Assembly: GCF_903970965.1 (NCBI RefSeq)
Contig: NZ_CAJCKW010000001.1
Coordinates: forward strand, 186,001 to 250,000
DNA: 64,000 nt
Direction: 5' to 3'
From: Aureimonas sp. ME7
Lineage (GTDB): Bacteria > Pseudomonadota > Alphaproteobacteria > Rhizobiales > Rhizobiaceae
Of the stretch, positions 1 to 8,321 are shown in pieces. Within the stretch, counting starts at the first letter, position 1. The number at the start of each line of letters is the position of its first letter. Under the pieces are notes generated by a model. The model saw nothing but the letters and a program-made list of their open reading frames with translations. It did not search any database and was not told the DNA's origin. A program made the position numbers and the translations under genes.

Positions 1-213
1 CTCTCCTCCATCCTGCCCCACCCCCATGCCCGGATGGCAGACCGCGACCCGGCGATCCTGATTCTGCCCTTCGACGATCCCTCGCCCCCGCAGGCGGTCG
101 GGCTCGTGGTGCTGGACCGTCACCCGATGTCCTCGCTGACGCGTGCGATCCTCGCCTGCGTGCGCTCGGCGGAGTTTCGCAAGCGCATCGAGCCGCTGCG
201 CGGTGAGGGCTGA
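1..213 (+). CDS. LysR-type regulator, C-terminal fragment (cut by window start)
   Basis: The first 70 codons are open and end in TGA at 211-213. The peptide (ILILPFDDPSPP, then VGLVVLDRHPMSSLTRAIL) looks like the last part of a LysR-type substrate-binding domain, where a loop is followed by the closing helix. LysR regulators commonly sit next to Fds formate dehydrogenase operons, which supports the reading. It lies in the same direction as the transporter and formate dehydrogenase genes, 132 bases upstream. The DNA-binding end is outside the window, so the family call rests on a short tail and on context. Confidence 0.55.
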   Translation, partial: LSSILPHPHARMADRDPAILILPFDDPSPPQAVGLVVLDRHPMSSLTRAILACVRSAEFRKRIEPLRGEG

Positions 214-223
214 AACTCCTCCT

Positions 224-240
224 GATAGGATCGCTCTATC
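224..240. promoter_or_regulatory. Candidate LysR-type operator upstream of the formate operon
   Basis: The 17 bases GATAG-N7-CTATC form an inverted repeat and contain ATAG-N7-CTAT, which satisfies the T-N11-A rule of LysR-family binding sites. It lies 106 bases before the transporter start and just after the LysR-like gene. A TTGACT at 261-266 could be a -35 element, with only a poor -10 match 17 bases on. Binding by the adjacent regulator is inference. Confidence 0.45.
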
Positions 241-345
241 GTCGATCGAGTTTTGAACGTTTGACTCGTTCTAAGTTTGCGTCGAATTTGGGGAGATAAA
301 GAGGCACGGCCGAATTGCCGAAGCCTTGGGATTCCGGGAGGTTGG

Positions 346-2013
346 ATGAGTTCCGCAGCCGATGTCGCGCGCCCCGCAGGCGTGGGTTTTCTCGATCGTG
401 AAAACACCGTGGCCAAGGCCGGGTTCAACCGCTGGCTGATCCCGCCCTGTGCGCTCGCCATCCACCTGTGCATCGGCATGGCCTATGGCTTCTCCGTGTT
501 CTGGCTGCCCTTGTCGCGCGCCATCGGAATCTCGCAGCCCGTCGCCTGCGAGGGTATGACTCTCGCGACCGCCCTGTTCACGACGACGTGCGACTGGCGC
601 GTGTCGGACCTCCTGTGGATGTACACCCTGTTCTTCGTTGTGCTCGGCACCGCCGCCGCCATCTGGGGCGGCTGGCTGGAGCGGGCCGGCCCGCGCAAGG
701 CCGGCCTCGTTGCCGCCCTGTGCTGGTGCGGCGGCATGGTGATCTCGGCGATCGGCATCTACACCCACCAGCTCTGGCTGATGTGGCTGGGTTCTGGCGT
801 CATCGGGGGCATCGGCCTCGGCCTTGGCTACATCTCGCCCGTCTCCACCCTCATCAAGTGGTTCCCGGACCGGCGCGGCATGGCGACCGGCATGGCGATC
901 ATGGGCTTTGGCGGCGGCGCGATGATCGGCTCGCCCCTCGCCGACATCCTGATGCGCCGCTTCGCGAGCGCCGACGGCGTCGGCGTGTGGCAGACCTTCC
1001 TGGTTCTGGCCGCCGGCTACTTCGTGTTCATGGTGGCGGGTGCGCTCGGCTACCGCGTACCGCCTGAGAACTGGCGCCCGGCCGGCTGGACGCCGGCGGC
1101 CGGCGGCACCAAGATGATCGCCACCGGCGACGTCCACCTCAAGGACGCGCACAAGACGCCGCAGTTCTGGCTGATCTGGGTGGTGCTCCTCGTCAACGTC
1201 ACCGCCTCGATCGGCCTCATCGGCGTCGCCTCGCCGATGCTTCAGGAAATCTTCGGCGGGCGCCTGATCGGCGCGGCGGGCACCGGCTTCCTCGACTTCA
1301 CGCCCGAACAGCGCACGGCGGCCGCGGCCGTCGGCGCCGGCTTCGTCGGTCTCGTGTCGCTCTTCAACATCGGCGGGCGCTTCTTCTGGGCGTCCTTCTC
1401 GGACCGGCTCGGCCGCAAGGTGCTCTACGCCACGATCCTGGCGCTCGGCCTCGTGCTCTATGCCGCCGTGGTGCCGTTCTCGGCGTCCTCCGGCAGCGTG
1501 TTCCTGTTCGTCGCCGCGTTCTGCATCATCGCTTCCATGTACGGCGGCGGCTTCGCCACGGTGCCGGCCTATCTCGCCGACGTGTTCGGCACCAAGTTCG
1601 TGGGCGCCATCCACGGCCGTCTGCTGACCGCCTGGTCGCTCGCCGGCGTCTTCGGCGGCCTGATCACCGGCACGATCCGCGACAACAACATCGCCTCGGG
1701 CGTCCCGCGCGATCAGGTCTACCAGCCGATCTTCTTCACGGTCGCCGCGCTTCTGGCGGTCGGCTTCGTCGCCAACCTCCTGGTGCGGCCCGTGGCGCAG
1801 AAGTGGCAGATGCGCGAGGCGGCCAAGGGTGCGGCTCCGGTCGGCACCGCACCGGCCACCGTGGCCGCTGCCGCGCCGGCCCCGGCCTTCGGCGACTACG
1901 GCATCGGACGCGGCGGCTTTACGGGCCCCGCGATCCTCGCCTGGGTCGTGGTCGGCCTGCCGCTTCTCTGGGGCGTCTTCATCACCCTGCAGAAGGCGGC
2001 CGCCTTGTTCTGA
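346..2013 (+). CDS. Oxalate/formate antiporter-type MFS transporter
   Basis: A 555-residue polytopic membrane protein, probably an inner-membrane carrier of the major facilitator superfamily. About 12 hydrophobic segments are visible, with a central charged loop near residues 230-270. The glycine-rich motif around WFPDRRGMATGMAIMGFGGGA is typical of the oxalate:formate antiporter (OFA) group. The ATG at 346 has a good GGGAGG ribosome site; the open frame runs further upstream but has no better start. It sits directly before the formate dehydrogenase genes, so formate or oxalate uptake is a reasonable inference, though OFA members also carry other monocarboxylates. Confidence 0.8.
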   Translation: MSSAADVARPAGVGFLDRENTVAKAGFNRWLIPPCALAIHLCIGMAYGFSVFWLPLSRAIGISQPVACEGMTLATALFTTTCDWRVSDLLWMYTLFFVVLGTAAAIWGGWLERAGPRKAGLVAALCWCGGMVISAIGIYTHQLWLMWLGSGVIGGIGLGLGYISPVSTLIKWFPDRRGMATGMAIMGFGGGAMIGSPLADILMRRFASADGVGVWQTFLVLAAGYFVFMVAGALGYRVPPENWRPAGWTPAAGGTKMIATGDVHLKDAHKTPQFWLIWVVLLVNVTASIGLIGVASPMLQEIFGGRLIGAAGTGFLDFTPEQRTAAAAVGAGFVGLVSLFNIGGRFFWASFSDRLGRKVLYATILALGLVLYAAVVPFSASSGSVFLFVAAFCIIASMYGGGFATVPAYLADVFGTKFVGAIHGRLLTAWSLAGVFGGLITGTIRDNNIASGVPRDQVYQPIFFTVAALLAVGFVANLLVRPVAQKWQMREAAKGAAPVGTAPATVAAAAPAPAFGDYGIGRGGFTGPAILAWVVVGLPLLWGVFITLQKAAALF

Positions 2014-2027
2014 CGAAAACCCGAGGC

Positions 2028-2061
2028 GGCGGGGCACCGGGAGAGGGTGCTCCGCCCCTTT
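2028..2061 (+). terminator. Hairpin between the transporter and fdsG
   Basis: GGCGGGGCACC (2028-2038) pairs with GGTGCTCCGCC (2046-2056) with one G-U pair and a 7-base loop, followed by CCTTT. The run of T is too short for a strong terminator. It may reduce read-through from the carrier gene into the formate dehydrogenase genes, or protect the mRNA end. Confidence 0.35.
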
Positions 2062-2084
2062 CGAACATACGGGAGGAAAGAGCG

Positions 2085-2570
2085 ATGCTCGACAGAGCCA
2101 AAGGCTCCGTGCCGTTCGACGCCGAGCGCCTGGGCGAAATCCTGGCCGCCCATGCGGGCCGCCGGGGGGCGCTCCTGCCCATCCTGCACGACATCCAGGT
2201 CGAGTTTGGCATGGTGGACGATGCGATGGTTCCGTCGATCGCCGAGGCGCTGAACCTGTCGCGTGCCGACGTCCACGGCGTTCTCACCTTCTATCACGAC
2301 TTCCGCCGCGCGCCCGCCGGGCGCACGGTGGTCAAGCTTTGCTCGGCGGAAGCCTGCCAGGCGGCCGGCGGCCGGGCACTCCAGCGCGAGGCCGAGACGG
2401 TGCTGGGTGTGCCGATGAAGGCAACCAGCGGCGACGGCGCGGTGACGCTGGAGCCGGTCTATTGCCTCGGCCTCTGCTCCGTCGCGCCCGCCGCCATGGT
2501 GAACGGGCGCATCCATGGCCGCCTGACCGGCGATCGCCTGCGGACGATCCTCGGGGAGGCCGTGCGATGA
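2085..2570 (+). CDS. fdsG: Formate dehydrogenase gamma subunit (NuoE-like)
   Basis: 161-residue thioredoxin-fold [2Fe-2S] protein, the NuoE-like subunit of soluble NAD-dependent formate dehydrogenase. The four cluster cysteines are present as CSAEAC (C86, C91) and CLGLC (C127, C131), the NuoE spacing. The N-terminal helical part (ILHDIQVEFG, DVHGVLTFYHDF) also matches. It works with FdsB as the diaphorase module that passes electrons from formate to NAD+. The ATG at 2085 has a GGGAGG site. Its stop overlaps the fdsB start by four bases (ATGA), so the two are translationally coupled. Confidence 0.93.
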   Translation: MLDRAKGSVPFDAERLGEILAAHAGRRGALLPILHDIQVEFGMVDDAMVPSIAEALNLSRADVHGVLTFYHDFRRAPAGRTVVKLCSAEACQAAGGRALQREAETVLGVPMKATSGDGAVTLEPVYCLGLCSVAPAAMVNGRIHGRLTGDRLRTILGEAVR

Positions 2571-4156
2571 GCGCCCCCATCCGCATCTTCGTTCCGGGCG
2601 ACGCGGCCGCCGTGGCCGTCGGCGCCGACATGGTCGCCAGTTCCTTGCGCAACCTCGCCGCGCTCCGGGGCGTCGAGGTCGAAATCGTGCGCAACGGCTC
2701 GCGCGGCGCCCATTTCCTGGAGCCGCTGGTGGAGGTCGAGACGCCGATTGGGCGCATCGGCTACGGACCCGTGACGCCGGGCGACGTCGAGGGCCTCGTG
2801 GCCGCCGGCCTGTTCGAGGGCGGGGTGCACCCGCTTCGCATCGGCCGGCCGGAGGAGCACCCCTTCCTCGCGCGCCAGACGCGCTCGACCTTCGCCCTTT
2901 GCGGCATCGTCGATCCGCGCTCGGAAAGCGACTACCGCGCCCATGGCGGCTGGCAGGGCCTGCAAAAGGCGTTGAGCCAAAGCGCCGAGGACCGGGTGAA
3001 GACGGTCTCCGCCTCCGGCCTTCGCGGGCGCGGCGGCGCGGGCTTCCCGACCGGCATCAAGTGGGACACGGTGCGCCGGGCAGAGGCGCCCCAGAAATTC
3101 GTCGTCTGCAACGCCGACGAAGGCGATTCGGGCACCTTCGCCGACCGGATGACCATGGAAGGCGATCCGTTCCGTCTCGTCGAAGGCATGGTGATCGCCG
3201 CCGTTTCGGTCGGCGCGACCTACGGCTACATCTACATCCGCTCCGAATATCCGCATGCGATCGAGGCGATGGAGAATGCCATTCTCGCCGCGCGCCGCGC
3301 CAAATGGCTGGGCTCCGACGTCGGCGGCTCGGGTCTCGCCTTCGACATGGAGGTTCGGGTCGGAGCCGGCGCCTATGTCTGCGGCGAGGAAACCTCGCTT
3401 CTGAATTCCATCGAGGGCAAGCGCGGCATCGTGCGCGCCAAGCCGCCGCTGCCCGCGCTCCAGGGCCTGTTCGGCATGCCGACGGTGGTCAACAACGTCC
3501 TGTCGCTCGCCGCCGTCCCGGCGATCTTCGCCGATGGCCCCGAAGCCTACGAGCGGCTCGGCCTCGGGCGCTCGCGCGGCACCATGCCGGTGCAGCTCGG
3601 CGGCAACGTCCGGTACGGCGGCCTCGTCGAGGTGCCCTTCGGTATCACGCTCGGGGAACTGGTGAACGAGATCGGCGGGGGCACGGCCTCCGGGCGCCCG
3701 GTGCGCGCGGTTCAGGTCGGCGGCCCGCTCGGCGCCTACTTCCCTCCATCGCTCTTCGATACCCCCTTCGACTACGAGGAGTTCGCAAGCCGAGACGGCC
3801 TGATCGGCCATGGCGGCATCAGCGTGTTCGACGACACGGTCGACATGGCCCACATGGCGCGCTTCGCGATGGAATTCTGCGCAGCGGAAAGCTGCGGCAA
3901 GTGCACGCCCTGCCGCATCGGCGCGGTGCGCGGGGTCGAAACGGTGGACCGGATCCTTGCCAACCGCGAGGCCAAACGTCCGGTTCGGGACGAACTGACG
4001 CTGCTTGCCGACCTTTGCGACACGATGAAGTTCGGATCGCTTTGCGCGCTCGGTGGTTTCACACCCTACCCGGTGACGTCGGCAATGACGCATTTCCCGG
4101 AGGATTTCGACCTCGACGCTCGTCGCCTTCCGGCCGGGCTACAGGCCGCGGAATAA
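2567..4156 (+). CDS. fdsB: Formate dehydrogenase beta subunit (NuoF-like, FMN/NAD site)
   Basis: 529 residues. An N-terminal thioredoxin-like region (about 1-130) is followed by the NuoF-like core: FMN loop GRGGAGFPTG near residue 165, NADH region GAGAYVCGEETSLLNSIEG near 265, a SLBB-like stretch, and the [4Fe-4S] motif ESCGKCTPCRIG near 445. It accepts electrons from FdsA through FdsG and reduces NAD+. The length and the fused N-terminal domain match FdsB of soluble formate dehydrogenases rather than complex I NuoF. Cytoplasmic. Confidence 0.94.
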   Translation: MSAPIRIFVPGDAAAVAVGADMVASSLRNLAALRGVEVEIVRNGSRGAHFLEPLVEVETPIGRIGYGPVTPGDVEGLVAAGLFEGGVHPLRIGRPEEHPFLARQTRSTFALCGIVDPRSESDYRAHGGWQGLQKALSQSAEDRVKTVSASGLRGRGGAGFPTGIKWDTVRRAEAPQKFVVCNADEGDSGTFADRMTMEGDPFRLVEGMVIAAVSVGATYGYIYIRSEYPHAIEAMENAILAARRAKWLGSDVGGSGLAFDMEVRVGAGAYVCGEETSLLNSIEGKRGIVRAKPPLPALQGLFGMPTVVNNVLSLAAVPAIFADGPEAYERLGLGRSRGTMPVQLGGNVRYGGLVEVPFGITLGELVNEIGGGTASGRPVRAVQVGGPLGAYFPPSLFDTPFDYEEFASRDGLIGHGGISVFDDTVDMAHMARFAMEFCAAESCGKCTPCRIGAVRGVETVDRILANREAKRPVRDELTLLADLCDTMKFGSLCALGGFTPYPVTSAMTHFPEDFDLDARRLPAGLQAAE

Positions 4157-4168
4157 GGCGCTCGCCCG

Positions 4169-4415
4169 ATGAGCGACGCGCCCAAGACCCAAGGGACCGG
4201 CCTCGTACTTGCCCTCGATCGAGAAAACCTACGGGCAGCCGATCGAGCACTGGAAAGCCTTGATCCGGCAACGCGCCGGCTCGCAGCATATGGAGATCGT
4301 GAACTGGCTGAAAGCCGAGCACGGTCTTGGACACGGACACAGACACGCCCTCGTCGCCCACACGCTCGCCGAAACGGCGGGTAGCCAGGAGCCGATCCAT
4401 GAGCCTCGTTTCTGA
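4169..4415 (+). pseudogene. DUF4287 small protein, probably frameshifted by one extra G
   Basis: A small gene lies between fdsB and fdsA. From ATG 4169 the frame reads MSDAPKTQ and then leaves the family sequence. One base on, from 4194, another frame reads GPASYLPSIEKTYGQP and continues through EHWKALI and the EHGLGHGHRHALVAHTLAE end to a stop at 4413-4415. Dropping one G from the GGG at 4193-4195 joins them into MSDAPKTQGPASYLPSIEK, the layout expected for DUF4287 proteins often found in formate dehydrogenase loci. The only intact start in the downstream frame is TTG 4209, giving 68 residues. The end overlaps the fdsA start. Function unknown. Either a sequencing error, a true frameshift, or initiation at TTG 4209. 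Confidence 0.7.
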
Positions 4416-7272
4416 AACCGACTACGGCACGCCGGCGCGCCGCGCCGAGACGCAGGTGACGCTCACCATCGACGGCGAGACGATCACGGTTCCCGCCGGC
4501 ACGAGCCTGATGCGGGCCGCCGCCGAGATGGGCACCAAGATCCCGAAGCTCTGCGCGACCGACTCGCTCGAGCCCTTCGGCTCCTGCCGCATGTGCCTCG
4601 TCGAGGTGGAAGGCATGCGCGGCACGCCGGCCTCCTGCACCACGCTGGCGGCGCAAGGCATGGTGGTGCGCACCCAGACCGACCGGATCGCCAAGCTGCG
4701 GCGGGGCGTGATGGAGCTCTACATCTCCGACCACCCGCTGGACTGCCTGACCTGTTCGGCCAACGGCGACTGCGAGCTGCAGGACACGGCCGGAGAGGTC
4801 GGCCTTCGCGACGTGCGCTACGGCCAGCACGGGGAGAACCACGTCCACCGCCATGAAGCGGGCGGGCCGAACCCGCTCTTCATGGAAAAGGACCTGACGA
4901 ACCCGTACTTCCAGTACGACCCGTCGAAATGCATCGTCTGCTCGCGCTGCGTGCGGGCCTGCGAGGAGGTGCAGGGCACCTTCGCGCTGACGATCGCCGG
5001 GCGCGGCTTCGACAGCCGCGTCTCGCCCAGCCAGGGCGAGGACTTCTTCTCCTCTGAATGCGTCTCCTGCGGCGCCTGCGTCCAGGCCTGCCCGACCGCG
5101 ACCCTGATGGAGAAGTCGGTGGTCGCCATCGGCGTGCCGGAGCATTCCAAGGTCACGACCTGCGCCTATTGCGGCGTCGGCTGCTCGTTCAAGGCGGAGA
5201 TGCGGGGCGAGGAGTTGGTGCGAATGGTGCCCTGGAAGGACGGCAAGGCGAACCACGGGCATTCCTGCGTCAAAGGCCGCTTCGCCTACGGCTACGCCAA
5301 CCACCGCGAGCGCATCCTGAACCCGATGATCCGCGCCTCGACCTCCGAGCCCTGGCGCGAGGTGTCCTGGGAGGAGGCGATCGCCCACACGGCGTCCGCG
5401 TTCCGCCGCATCCAGGGCAAATACGGGCGCAACGCGGTCGGCGGCATCACCTCCTCGCGCTGCACCAACGAGGAAACGTTCCTCGTCCAGAAGCTGATCC
5501 GCGCGGGGTTCGGCAACAACAACGTCGACACCTGCGCCCGGGTCTGCCACTCGCCGACCGGCTACGGGTTGAAGACGACGCTCGGCACCTCGGCCGGCAC
5601 GCAGGACTTCGATTCGGTGGAGGATGCCGACGTCATCCTGGTGATCGGCGCCAATCCGACCGATGGGCATCCGGTCTTCGCCAGCCGCATGAAGAAGCGC
5701 CTGCGCGAGGGCGCTCAGCTGATCGTCGTCGATCCGCGCCGCATCGACCTCGTCAAGACGCCCCATGTCGAGGCCGCGCACCATCTGCCGCTGCGCCCCG
5801 GCACCAACGTCGCCGTCCTCACCGCCATGGCGCACGTGATCGTCACCGAAGGACTGGTGGACGAGGACTACGTTCGCACGCGTTGCGACCTCGAAGCCTT
5901 CGGGGCCTGGGCCGAGTTCGTGTCCGACGCTTCGCGCTCGCCGGAAGCCGTGGAGCCGATGACGCGCGTGCCGGCCGACGAGCTTCGCGCGGCCGCCCGC
6001 CTTTATGCCACCGGCGGTCGTTCGGCGATCTACTACGGGCTCGGCGTCACCGAGCATTCCCAGGGCTCCACCACCGTGATGGCGATCGCCAACCTCGCGA
6101 TGGCGACCGGCAATATCGGCGTGCGCGGCGCCGGCGTGAACCCGCTGCGCGGGCAGAACAACGTGCAGGGCGCCTGCGACATGGGCTCCTTCCCGCACGA
6201 ATTGTCGGGCTACCGCCATGTGTCGGACGACACGGCGCGCGCCCTCTTCGAAGGCATGTGGGGCGTCCGGCTCGACGACGAGCCGGGCATGCGCATTCCC
6301 AACATGCTGGACGCCGCCGTCGCCGGCGAGTTCAAGGGCATCTACATTCAAGGGGAAGACATCCTTCAGTCCGACCCCAACACGCGCCACGTCACGGCGG
6401 GGCTCGCCGCGATGGAATGCGTCGTCGTCCAGGACCTCTTCCTGAACGAGACGGCGGTGCATGCCCATGTCTTCCTGCCGGGCTCGACGTTCCTGGAAAA
6501 GGACGGCACCTTCACCAATGCCGAGCGCCGCATCCAGCGCGTGCGCCGCGTGATGGCGCCGAAGAACGGCTACGCCGACTGGGAGGTGACGCAGCTTCTC
6601 GCCAATGCCCTCGGCCTGCCGATGAACTACGCGCACCCGTCCGAGATCATGGCCGAGATCGCCTCGCTCACCCCGACCTTTGCCGGCGTATCCTACGAGC
6701 GGCTGGAGACGGAATCCCTGCAATGGCCGGTCACCGACAAGGCGCCGGCCGGCACGCCGCTGATGCACCTCGAAGGCTTCGTGCGCGGCAAGGGCCTCTT
6801 CGTGGTGACGGAATACGTTCCGACCGACGAGAAGGTCGGCCCGCGCTTTCCGCTGCTTCTGACCACCGGCCGCATCCTGTCGCAGTACAATGTCGGCGCG
6901 CAGACGCGGCGCACCGACAACGTCCTGTGGCACGAGGAGGACCGGCTGGAGATCCACCCGCACGACGCGGAAGAGCGGGGCATCCGCGACGGCTCCTTCG
7001 TCAAGGTGGCGAGCCGGGCGGGCGACACGACGCTGCGCGCGCTTCTGACGACGCGCGTCGCGCCGGGCGTCGTCTACACGACCTTCCACCATCCGCTGAC
7101 GCAGGCCAACGTCGTCACGACGGACTTCAGCGACTGGGCGACGAACTGCCCGGAATACAAGGTGACGGCGGTTCAGGTCTCGCCCTCCAACGGGCCGACC
7201 GACTGGCAGGAGCGCTATTCGAGCTTTGCCGAAACATCGCGCCGCGTGGCGCCCGCGGAGCCGGCGGAATGA
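4399..7272 (+). CDS. fdsA: Formate dehydrogenase alpha subunit (Mo/W-bis-MGD, Fe-S)
   Basis: 957-residue catalytic subunit of NAD-dependent formate dehydrogenase, oxidising formate to CO2. In order: an N-terminal [2Fe-2S] ferredoxin domain (cysteines in PKLC, SCRMC), a NuoG-like His/Cys cluster region (DCLTCSANGDCELQ), two [4Fe-4S] motifs (CIVCSRCVRACEE and CVSCGACVQACPT), the cluster motif CAYCGVGCSF of the molybdopterin domain, and the likely metal-ligand cysteine in RVCHSPTGYGL, so a cysteine and not a selenocysteine enzyme. A C-terminal molybdopterin dinucleotide-binding domain begins near residue 810. The ATG at 4399 overlaps the preceding small gene; upstream codons in frame belong to that gene's region. 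Confidence 0.95.
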   Translation: MSLVSETDYGTPARRAETQVTLTIDGETITVPAGTSLMRAAAEMGTKIPKLCATDSLEPFGSCRMCLVEVEGMRGTPASCTTLAAQGMVVRTQTDRIAKLRRGVMELYISDHPLDCLTCSANGDCELQDTAGEVGLRDVRYGQHGENHVHRHEAGGPNPLFMEKDLTNPYFQYDPSKCIVCSRCVRACEEVQGTFALTIAGRGFDSRVSPSQGEDFFSSECVSCGACVQACPTATLMEKSVVAIGVPEHSKVTTCAYCGVGCSFKAEMRGEELVRMVPWKDGKANHGHSCVKGRFAYGYANHRERILNPMIRASTSEPWREVSWEEAIAHTASAFRRIQGKYGRNAVGGITSSRCTNEETFLVQKLIRAGFGNNNVDTCARVCHSPTGYGLKTTLGTSAGTQDFDSVEDADVILVIGANPTDGHPVFASRMKKRLREGAQLIVVDPRRIDLVKTPHVEAAHHLPLRPGTNVAVLTAMAHVIVTEGLVDEDYVRTRCDLEAFGAWAEFVSDASRSPEAVEPMTRVPADELRAAARLYATGGRSAIYYGLGVTEHSQGSTTVMAIANLAMATGNIGVRGAGVNPLRGQNNVQGACDMGSFPHELSGYRHVSDDTARALFEGMWGVRLDDEPGMRIPNMLDAAVAGEFKGIYIQGEDILQSDPNTRHVTAGLAAMECVVVQDLFLNETAVHAHVFLPGSTFLEKDGTFTNAERRIQRVRRVMAPKNGYADWEVTQLLANALGLPMNYAHPSEIMAEIASLTPTFAGVSYERLETESLQWPVTDKAPAGTPLMHLEGFVRGKGLFVVTEYVPTDEKVGPRFPLLLTTGRILSQYNVGAQTRRTDNVLWHEEDRLEIHPHDAEERGIRDGSFVKVASRAGDTTLRALLTTRVAPGVVYTTFHHPLTQANVVTTDFSDWATNCPEYKVTAVQVSPSNGPTDWQERYSSFAETSRRVAPAEPAE

Positions 7273-7571
7273 GCGTGGGGGCGGAAGCCGAAAAACTCGT
7301 CACCATGGTGAACCAGGTGGCGCGCTTCTTCGAAAGCCAGGCGCACGAGCCGGGCGTCCTCGGCATCGCCGACCACGTCGCAGCCTTCTGGACGCCGCGC
7401 ATGCGCGAGGCGATCTTCCGCCACGTGGACGAAGGGGGCGTGAACCTCCGGCCCCTGGCGCTGGAAGGCCTCCAATCCTTGCGCGCCCGCCCGCCCAAGG
7501 CGGCGGCCGCCAAGCTGGAAGCGGCCGGCGGCGTGTCGGTCGGCACCGAACGGGGTTCGGACGCGGGCTGA
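7269..7571 (+). CDS. fdsD: Formate dehydrogenase delta subunit
   Basis: 100-residue small protein whose start overlaps the fdsA stop by four bases. The sequence (EKLVTMVNQVARFFESQ, then IADHVAAFWTPRMREAIFRHV) is that of the FdsD/NAD-dependent formate dehydrogenase delta family, a helical accessory subunit needed for a functional enzyme in related bacteria. A C-terminal Ala-rich tail is less conserved. No fdsC/fdhD sulfur-transfer gene is present in this window. Confidence 0.9.
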   Translation: MSVGAEAEKLVTMVNQVARFFESQAHEPGVLGIADHVAAFWTPRMREAIFRHVDEGGVNLRPLALEGLQSLRARPPKAAAAKLEAAGGVSVGTERGSDAG

Positions 7572-7712
7572 GGTCGCGAGGCGGCCGATGGGAAGCACTT
7601 CAAGGTTCGGGAACGCCCGTCCCATTGCGGTGTTTGCGGAAGGGGAACGGACCGGCCCGTTTCGAAGCCGCGTGAAGCCCGTGTCCACCCCGATCGATAG
7701 GGAAGCGCCTGT

Positions 7713-8105
7713 ATGTCCCGTTTTACCGGCGGCTGCCTCTGCGGCAGCGTTCGCATCTCGGCCGAGGGGGATCCCGATAGGGTCGGCCTTTGCCATTGCC
7801 TCGACTGCCGCAAGCACGGCGGATCCTTGTTTCACGCCTGCGCGATCTTTCCGCGGGGCGCGGTCGCGATCAGCGGGGAAACGCGCGAATATGCCGGGCG
7901 CTGCTTCTGCCCGACCTGCGGATCGTCGGTTTTCGGCCGCGGGGAGGGCGAGGTGGAGATCGCGCTCGGCGCCCTGGATGCGCCGGATCAGCTGACGCCC
8001 ACCTACGAGCTCTGGACATCGCGCCGCGAAGCTTGGCTTCCGGCGTTTCCCTTGCGTCATCGATACGAGCGCGACCGCGACGCGGCGTCTTGCTCCGAGG
8101 ATTGA
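7713..8105 (+). CDS. GFA family zinc protein (formaldehyde-activating enzyme-like fold)
   Basis: 130 residues with the zinc-binding cysteine pattern of the GFA/CENP-V fold: CLCGSVR near residue 8, CHCLDCRK near 27, and CFCPTCGS near 64. Family members include glutathione-dependent formaldehyde-activating enzyme, but most bacterial ones have unknown substrates. It follows the formate dehydrogenase operon by 141 bases, so a link to C1 metabolism is possible but not shown. Cytoplasmic; no signal peptide. Confidence 0.85.
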   Translation: MSRFTGGCLCGSVRISAEGDPDRVGLCHCLDCRKHGGSLFHACAIFPRGAVAISGETREYAGRCFCPTCGSSVFGRGEGEVEIALGALDAPDQLTPTYELWTSRREAWLPAFPLRHRYERDRDAASCSED

Positions 8106-8321
8106 GGCCCCCCGCTCTTTCCGCTGTTCCAGCTTGGTGCCCGTCGCCGCCGGCCCCACGCGAACGCCCTCCGGTTTTGAAGCGGGTGATCGATGCCATC
8201 GCTCGACCGCCCGCGACATAACGTCGTTTCGAGCCCGCTTCGATCCCCCGCGGGTGTCCCGTCCCGGTGCGATGTTGCATGGTCTGCGGGAAAAAAAACG
8301 GCGAATCTGGTGGGGCGCGAC

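Noticed and set aside
4066-7092. A 1008-codon minus-strand open frame opposite fdsA
   Set aside because: Shadow of fdsA codon structure; composition and lack of motifs show it is not a gene.
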